Shown here one piece after another: positions 59,356 through 64,000 of a stretch of 64,000 bases of DNA. The stretch is from M55B167 sp046482825 (lineage in GTDB: Bacteria; Verrucomicrobiota; Kiritimatiellia; RFP12; UBA1067): assembly GCA_046482825.1 (NCBI GenBank), contig JAWOEI010000079.1, forward strand, positions 1-64,000. The letters run 5' to 3'. The position numbers and the translations under genes were made by a program. The notes under the pieces were generated by a model. It saw only the letters and a program-made list of their open reading frames with translations, searched no databases and was not told where the DNA came from. How positions within the stretch are numbered: position 1 is the first letter of the stretch; every line of letters starts with the position of its first letter.

Positions 59356-60656
59356 CTCTTGTCCAGATAGGTGCTCTTGGCTGTATTTTAATGCTCCTGC
59401 TGCTTTTCGGCAGCATGCCGGTGGCTTTTGCCATGGGAGTAACAGGCATCTGCGGTTATGCGGTAGCTGTTTCAGGCAGAGCGGCTATGTCGGTTCTTAC
59501 CGCGGATGTTTTTGAAATTTTTTCCAGCTACAGTCTCACAGTGATTCCTCTTTTTGTATTTATGGGACAGGTATCGTTTCATGCGGGAATCAGCGGCAGG
59601 CTGTTTGCGGCGGCAAACAGCTGGTTGGCAGGATTACGCGGAGGTCTTGCAATGGCTACAGTCGGAGCTTGTGCAGCTTTCGGTGCTATCTGCGGTTCGG
59701 GGCCCGCCACTGCTGCGACAATGTCCGCCGTGGCTCTTCCGGAAATGAAGAAGTATAATTATGATCTTTCTCTTGCCAGCGGTACAGTTGCGGCAGGGGG
59801 GGGGCTCGGCATGCTTATACCGCCAAGTGTGGTTTTTATTGTTTACGGGGTGTTGACTGAACAGTCTATAGGAAAACTTTTTATAGCAGGTATTCTACCG
59901 GGATTATTAACCGCAGTGACATTCTGTCTGGTGATTGCCGGACAGTGCGCACTGAAACCGGCTTTGGCCCCTAGGACAAGAAAAGTGACCTGGTCTGTTA
60001 AATTCAGAGCTCTGGCCGGTGTTCTGGAAACATTGCTGCTTTTCATGTTTGTAATGGGTGGCATTTTTGCCGGCTGGTTTACACCGACAGAGGGTGCCGC
60101 AGTGGGGGCTGCTGGATCGGTTGCAATTGCAGCGGCCGGTGGCAATTGCTCTTTAAAAATGCTCATGAAAGCCGCCCGGGAAACAGTTCGGACATCTTGT
60201 ATGGTTATGGTTATAGTGGCCGGTGCCACCATCTTCGGTCATTTTCTCGCCATCACCAATATCCCAACCGCTTTCGCCGCATGGCTGGCGGGTCTGCCCG
60301 TAGCTCCGTGGGTTATTGTAATAATGACACTGCTGTTTTATCTTCTGGCCGGTTGTTTTGTGGATGCTCTTGCCCTGATCCTCCTGACTATCCCTATTTT
60401 TTATCCGGTTATTATACAGCAGCTCGGATATGATCCTGTATGGTTTGGTGTGATGATAGTCATGGTGACTCAGATGGGCGTGATCACACCTCCGGTAGGT
60501 GTTAATGCGTATGTGGTCAGCGGAATCGACAGAAGTGTTTCCCTGCAGATGGTTTTCAGGGGGGCTATGCCTTTTCTTTTTGCATTGGTCGGTATAACGG
60601 CTTTACTGATGTTTTTCCCGGAAATTGCCACCTGGCTTCCTCAGATGGTCAAATAG
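59352..60656 (+). CDS. dctM: TRAP transporter large permease DctM
   Basis: 434 residues from the ATG at 59352, overlapping the dctQ stop by 4 bases. It has eleven or twelve helices of the ion-transporter superfamily, with 'LLLLFGSMPVAFAMGVTGI', 'ICGSGPATAATMSAVALPEM', 'GGGLGMLIPPSVVFIVYG', 'GWFTPTEGAAVGAAGS', and 'QMGVITPPVGVNAYVVSGI' as family landmarks. Na+ and substrate enter here. A run of nine G (59796-59804) encodes Gly-Gly-Gly within 'AAGGGLGM', a possible slippage site. Confidence 0.96.
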   Translation: MTLVQIGALGCILMLLLLFGSMPVAFAMGVTGICGYAVAVSGRAAMSVLTADVFEIFSSYSLTVIPLFVFMGQVSFHAGISGRLFAAANSWLAGLRGGLAMATVGACAAFGAICGSGPATAATMSAVALPEMKKYNYDLSLASGTVAAGGGLGMLIPPSVVFIVYGVLTEQSIGKLFIAGILPGLLTAVTFCLVIAGQCALKPALAPRTRKVTWSVKFRALAGVLETLLLFMFVMGGIFAGWFTPTEGAAVGAAGSVAIAAAGGNCSLKMLMKAARETVRTSCMVMVIVAGATIFGHFLAITNIPTAFAAWLAGLPVAPWVIVIMTLLFYLLAGCFVDALALILLTIPIFYPVIIQQLGYDPVWFGVMIVMVTQMGVITPPVGVNAYVVSGIDRSVSLQMVFRGAMPFLFALVGITALLMFFPEIATWLPQMVK

Positions 60657-60804
60657 AGACTTGTGTTTTTCGCTGTTCCACCCTGACTTTATCCTTTCCT
60701 TATCTTATATAGATAAAATAATATCTCAGTTATATCTAGTAGATAGTTATACGGATTTTATTATGTGTAAATTAACGATATATCTTTTATTTGATAAAAA
60801 AAAA

Positions 60805-60833
60805 TTGTAACATAACAGTATTGAGTGTAAAAT
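60805..60833 (+). promoter_or_regulatory. sigma-70-type promoter before the FixJ-like regulator
   Basis: TTGTAA (60805-60810), a 17-base spacer and TAAAAT (60828-60833) lie 31 bases before the start codon, in a very AT-rich gap that otherwise holds no gene. It implies that the regulator and the kinases are transcribed apart from dctPQM. Confidence 0.6.
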
Positions 60834-60841
60834 TTTTTTTC

Positions 60842-60861
60842 TGAAGAGGTATGAAGAGGTA
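60842..60861 (+). repeat. tandem 10-bp repeat duplicating the Shine-Dalgarno
   Basis: TGAAGAGGTA occurs twice head to tail (60842-60851 and 60852-60861), just before the ATG at 60865. Each copy carries a GAAGAGG that can pair with 16S rRNA; only the second (60853-60859), 5 bases from the ATG, is well placed. Confidence 0.8.
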
Positions 60862-60864
60862 TAT

Positions 60865-61530
60865 ATGAATATCAATCCGTGGAATAAGGCTGTAGTATAT
60901 GTTGTTGACGATGATGAACAGGTCAGAAAATCTATCGTTCGACTACTCAAAGCGGCCGGATATCAATATGAAAGCTTCGCGAGCGCTCAGGAATTTCTCG
61001 ATGCAGCTTTGAAACAGGCTGAGGCTTGCTGTGCTCTGCTTGATATCCGTATGCCCGGAATGAGCGGTATGGAACTTCAGAAACGCATGCGTGAGCAATA
61101 TTCTGACATCCCGGTTATTTTTATAACCGGACACGGCGATCTGGAAAAGAGTATCGACGCATTTCGAAATGGAGCGGTTCATTTTCTTACAAAACCGTTT
61201 AACAACGATCAGCTTCTGTCCGCAGTTCGTGAAGCCTTGATTAAAAGTTTTGAAGACCACTCCAGACGTCAGCTGCTTATAACCGCCCGGAAAGGATATG
61301 AGCGGCTTACATCACGGGAACGTGAGGTATTCTTCGGTGTTGTCCGCGGATTGCTCAATAAGACCATTGCCAACCGGATAGGTATTACCGAGACGACAGT
61401 CAAGGTGCATCGTGCTCGTGTGATGGATAAAATGCAGGCACTTTCGGTTGCCCAGCTGGTGAGGATGTCTGTTCTGTTGGCAAATGCCGGAATTATAAAC
61501 AGAAATCAAATCGAACTGCCTGAGGGGTAG
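60865..61530 (+). CDS. FixJ/NarL-type response regulator
   Basis: 221 residues. The receiver domain (10-125) has acidic residues 'VVDDDEQ', phosphorylated Asp60 in 'ALLDIRMPG', and 'LTKPF'. The C-terminal LuxR-type helix-turn-helix is 'LTSREREVFFGVVRGLLNKTIANRIGITETTVKVHRARVMDKM'-like (residues about 152-200). The architecture matches FixJ/DctR/TodT regulators that often control TRAP or C4-dicarboxylate genes. The next gene encodes its likely partner kinase, one base after the stop. Confidence 0.93.
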   Translation: MNINPWNKAVVYVVDDDEQVRKSIVRLLKAAGYQYESFASAQEFLDAALKQAEACCALLDIRMPGMSGMELQKRMREQYSDIPVIFITGHGDLEKSIDAFRNGAVHFLTKPFNNDQLLSAVREALIKSFEDHSRRQLLITARKGYERLTSREREVFFGVVRGLLNKTIANRIGITETTVKVHRARVMDKMQALSVAQLVRMSVLLANAGIINRNQIELPEG

Positions 61531-61531
61531 T

Positions 61532-63040
61532 GTGAATAAAGAAACCATTTTGCTGATTGATGACAATGCGGTTAACAACCAGCTTGTCGCCACATATCTT
61601 CTTCCCTGCGGCTACACAATACGTATTGCGGAGAACGGCAGGGATGGGTTGCGCATGGCGGTTGAAAATCCTCCTGACATAGTGCTTCTGGACGTGATGA
61701 TGCCGGAAATGGATGGATATGATGTCTGCCGGCAGTTACGTAAAATGCCTGAGACTGCGGATATACCTGTTCTGTTTATCACTGCGGATGCATCTCCTGA
61801 AAATCATAAGCGCGCTTTCAATGTAGGGGGCAATGATTTTATTACAAAGCCCATATATGAAAGTGTACTGAAGACAAGAGTTTCAAATCTTATCAATCTT
61901 TTCAATTCACGAAAAGAGCTTGTCGAACTCAACCGTCATTACGATCTCGCTCAGAAAATTTCTCTGACCGGTCACTGGATGTGCTACCAGCATTTCCGCC
62001 GCAAACCTGTATGTCACAGCTCCGCTCAGCTTATTGATATTCTTGCAATACCACCTGATATGGCCGAGACCTTTGCTATGGGGGAATTCCTTTCCGCTTT
62101 GACATCTAATGCGGTGGAACGTGAACGTATAGTCAGGAAATGGATAACCGCCCGTAACAACTGTGAAGATTTCCGGGAGTTGATTATCTGTAAAATAAAA
62201 GGCAAAAAAAAGAACCTGCGCGTATGGGTACAGTTTGAGAGCGGCAACGGATATCTGCAGGCATTCGGTTCCGTACAGGATGTTACCGGCCTTATGGAAA
62301 TGCTGTATGAAGCGGCAAAACTGCAGAATGAAGTTGCGGATAATGACAGGTATAATTCCATGGTTGAATCCGGCACGCAGCTGGCTCACGAATTAAACCA
62401 GCCCCTTGCTTCCATAACCATGAATGTCAATGCTACAAGGATGTTCCTGGAAAACGGAGATTTTGACAGAGACGAGCTGTGTGAGATCATACGTGATGTT
62501 GAAACTGAAGTTATGCGGGCAAAAAAAGTGGTTGAACGTATGCGCAATGTTGCCATGCATAAACCGCTGCAGCTGGAGGAATTTGATCTTCATAAACTGA
62601 TATACGATACAATGCGGCTTTATCAGAGCGATTTTGCACTTTCAAATTTCACGTTCTCTCTGAAAGATATGGATGCCCCTCTGCATATTGTTGCTGACAG
62701 GGGGGGGGTTCAGCAGATACTGGTCAACCTTATAAAAAATGCTTACGAATCTCTGCAGGATTCCGAATCTGAAAATCCGCAGGTGGAATTGAGAACGCTC
62801 AAAAAGGATGAAGCAGTCTGTATATATGTTTCTGACAACGGAGCCGGGGTAAGCTCTGCTATTAGTTCAAGCCTCTTCACTCCTTTTGTTACAACCAAAC
62901 AGGATAATTTAGGCCTTGGACTTCCGGTCAGCAGAAGTATTGCAACCCGTCTTGGAGGTTCGATAGAATATCTTCGGGAATGCGACAGAAAAGGGGCTGT
63001 TTTCTGTGTGGTGCTTCCTGAAAAATTCAAAGCGGTGTAA
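61532..63040 (+). CDS. soluble receiver-histidine kinase (REC-HisKA-HATPase)
   Basis: 502 residues, no membrane helix. The N-terminal receiver has Asp54 in 'VLLDVMMPEMDG' and the 'ITKPI' lysine. A variable middle region of about 150 residues has a PAS-like end ('LQAFGSVQDVTGLMEML'). The kinase core shows His286 in 'QLAHELNQPLASI', the N box 'LVNLIKNAYESL', 'VSDNGAG' and 'GLGLPVSRSI'. The HELNQPL form of the H box is that of FixL/DctS-type kinases. The start is GTG at 61532, one base after the regulator gene. A run of nine G (62700-62708) in the ATPase domain encodes Arg-Gly-Gly-Val. Confidence 0.92.
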   Translation: MNKETILLIDDNAVNNQLVATYLLPCGYTIRIAENGRDGLRMAVENPPDIVLLDVMMPEMDGYDVCRQLRKMPETADIPVLFITADASPENHKRAFNVGGNDFITKPIYESVLKTRVSNLINLFNSRKELVELNRHYDLAQKISLTGHWMCYQHFRRKPVCHSSAQLIDILAIPPDMAETFAMGEFLSALTSNAVERERIVRKWITARNNCEDFRELIICKIKGKKKNLRVWVQFESGNGYLQAFGSVQDVTGLMEMLYEAAKLQNEVADNDRYNSMVESGTQLAHELNQPLASITMNVNATRMFLENGDFDRDELCEIIRDVETEVMRAKKVVERMRNVAMHKPLQLEEFDLHKLIYDTMRLYQSDFALSNFTFSLKDMDAPLHIVADRGGVQQILVNLIKNAYESLQDSESENPQVELRTLKKDEAVCIYVSDNGAGVSSAISSSLFTPFVTTKQDNLGLGLPVSRSIATRLGGSIEYLRECDRKGAVFCVVLPEKFKAV

Positions 63041-63052
63041 TACAGGAACAAT

Positions 63053-64000
63053 ATGATGGGAGATTCCTTACTGCAGCTATATTTCGAAACGGATTCGTGG
63101 TTGTGCCTTGCTTTTGCGATTGCATGCCTGGGAGCATTATGGATATATCAGAGACGTATTCTGGCAAAAGTCAAATTGCAGCATCAGGAGCTGACAGAAA
63201 ATGAGCATTGGCTTAATGAAGCGCAGCAGATAGGAAATATCGGAAGCTGGTACTGTAATGTTTCTAATGGTATTGTCCGGTGGTCTCCTCAGTTTTACCG
63301 GATGCTGAAAGTGCCGGAAAACACAGAAGCCAGTTTTGAAAAGTTATACGATGCTATTCACCCTGACGACAGAACGCAGGTGCAGAGAAGTATCAGGAGA
63401 ATTGAAAAAACCGGTGAATCTGAAGTTATCAAATTTAGGATTCTGTACGGCGACGGGGCAGTTTCGTATATGGAAAACCGCATTAACTGTACATTTGGCC
63501 ATAATAACAGAGTTAACGCTATTTATGGTTCGGTGCTGGATGTCACTGAACGAATGGCTTATGAAGACAGTCTTAAACGCATAGTCGAGGAAGCGGAATC
63601 CGCCAATAAGGCGAAAGGCGCTTTTCTTTCCACAGTAAGCCATGAAATCCGTACGCCGCTGAATGCTATCATAGGCTTCAGCACACTTATGGCGGAGCAG
63701 GATCTAAGCAAAGAACAGTATAAAAGTTACAGTGAGTCAATCAATGCGGCAGGAAAATCGCTTGGTGCGCTTATTAATGATGTCCTTGATCTTTCCGCTC
63801 TTGAGTCTTTGAGTTTTACGCTTGTCCCCATGGATGTGGATATTCACCGTGTACTTGATGATGTGAAATCAGTTTTCAAGTTGACAACAGCTGAAAAAGG
63901 GATCACTCTTAATGTTGAAATTGATGATAATATTTCCCGAGTGCTGATTGATGGCAAGCGGTTGCGCCAGATTCTGATCAACATTGTCGGTAATGCTGTC
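63053..64000 (+). CDS. membrane PAS sensor histidine kinase, 3' end beyond the window
   Basis: The frame is open from the ATG at 63053 to the window edge (316 codons). A single hydrophobic helix (about 17-35, 'WLCLAFAIACLGALWIYQR') is followed by a short coiled coil. Next comes a PAS domain ('IGNIGSWYCNVSNGIVRWS', 'FRILYGDGAVSYMENRI', 'YGSVLDVTERM'), then HisKA with 'FLSTVSHEIRTPLNAIIGF', and the start of the ATPase domain ('LRQILINIVGNAV'). The long H-box family suggests a hybrid kinase with further receiver or HPt domains beyond the window. It lies 12 bases after the previous kinase, so the three signalling genes form an operon. Confidence 0.9.
   Translation, partial: MMGDSLLQLYFETDSWLCLAFAIACLGALWIYQRRILAKVKLQHQELTENEHWLNEAQQIGNIGSWYCNVSNGIVRWSPQFYRMLKVPENTEASFEKLYDAIHPDDRTQVQRSIRRIEKTGESEVIKFRILYGDGAVSYMENRINCTFGHNNRVNAIYGSVLDVTERMAYEDSLKRIVEEAESANKAKGAFLSTVSHEIRTPLNAIIGFSTLMAEQDLSKEQYKSYSESINAAGKSLGALINDVLDLSALESLSFTLVPMDVDIHRVLDDVKSVFKLTTAEKGITLNVEIDDNISRVLIDGKRLRQILINIVGNAV

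Noticed and set aside
60657..60804. AT-rich gap as a replication origin or integration site
   Set aside because: No DnaA-box cluster, no direct repeats of attachment type and no integrase nearby; it is explained by a promoter region.
1..64000. CRISPR arrays, insertion sequences, prophage or defence islands
   Set aside because: No spaced direct-repeat array, transposase, integrase, phage structural gene or known defence family was seen on either strand.

Overview
The window looks like a chromosomal piece from a free-living, Gram-negative-type heterotroph, most plausibly in the PVC group (Lentisphaerota, Verrucomicrobiota or Kiritimatiellota). The pointers are four Gfo/Idh/MocA oxidoreductases (two with Tat signals), an exported FAD-dependent oxidoreductase of the type common in these phyla, an ExbB/ExbD/TPR/VWA envelope operon, a beta-barrel porin, and a moderate GC content that I estimate by eye at about half. 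The placement is inference from gene content; no rRNA gene is present. I see no insertion sequence, prophage, CRISPR array or integron.

Layout. 1-890: a junction in which the tail of an ABC-2 permease, broken before its end, runs directly into an RsmA lacking its N-terminus; this is a deletion or an assembly chimera. 1007-9316: an exported unknown protein, argH, then exbB-exbD-TPR protein-VWA protein. The VWA protein begins with a TonB/TolA-like membrane helix carrying the SxxxH motif and ends in a von Willebrand A domain with a complete MIDAS, so the operon reads as a Tol/Ton-like motor with an unusual output domain. 9317-18118: a GH97-like protein without a barrel, an RluD-type pseudouridine synthase, an FHA protein, Era, phosphofructokinase, tRNA-Lys, an AroK-AroB fusion and AroC. 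A telomere-like TTAGGGG repeat sits against the aroKB start codon.

18304-30524 is mostly a phosphate locus: a Tat-exported oxidoreductase, then an OprP-like porin, pstSCAB, phoU, phoB, phoR and a convergent Na+/phosphate cotransporter. Both the porin and pstS promoters carry TAAC/TAAT direct repeats at 11-bp steps, which I read as the local Pho box. PstA carries an extra periplasmic domain of about 165 residues. 30778-34825 holds three more Gfo/Idh/MocA genes with operator-like palindromes upstream. 34931-46037 is mixed housekeeping: an alpha/alpha-toroid exported protein, a small membrane protein, a PP-loop/NFACT-R-like protein, a thioesterase, a radical SAM enzyme, TrkA/TrkH potassium uptake, an ABC-F ATPase and DNA polymerase I. 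46138-56435 has the FAD oxidoreductase, a 2-hydroxyacid dehydrogenase, TsaE, an Lrp regulator with an aminotransferase, a class IV aminotransferase and PurL.

56679-64000 is a transport and sensing locus: a sugar-isomerase-like TIM barrel, a complete TRAP transporter (DctP, DctQ, DctM), a FixJ-type response regulator, a soluble receiver-histidine kinase, and a membrane PAS histidine kinase that runs off the window. The probable logic is TRAP uptake of an organic acid or sugar acid under two-component control, with the TIM-barrel enzyme acting on the substrate.
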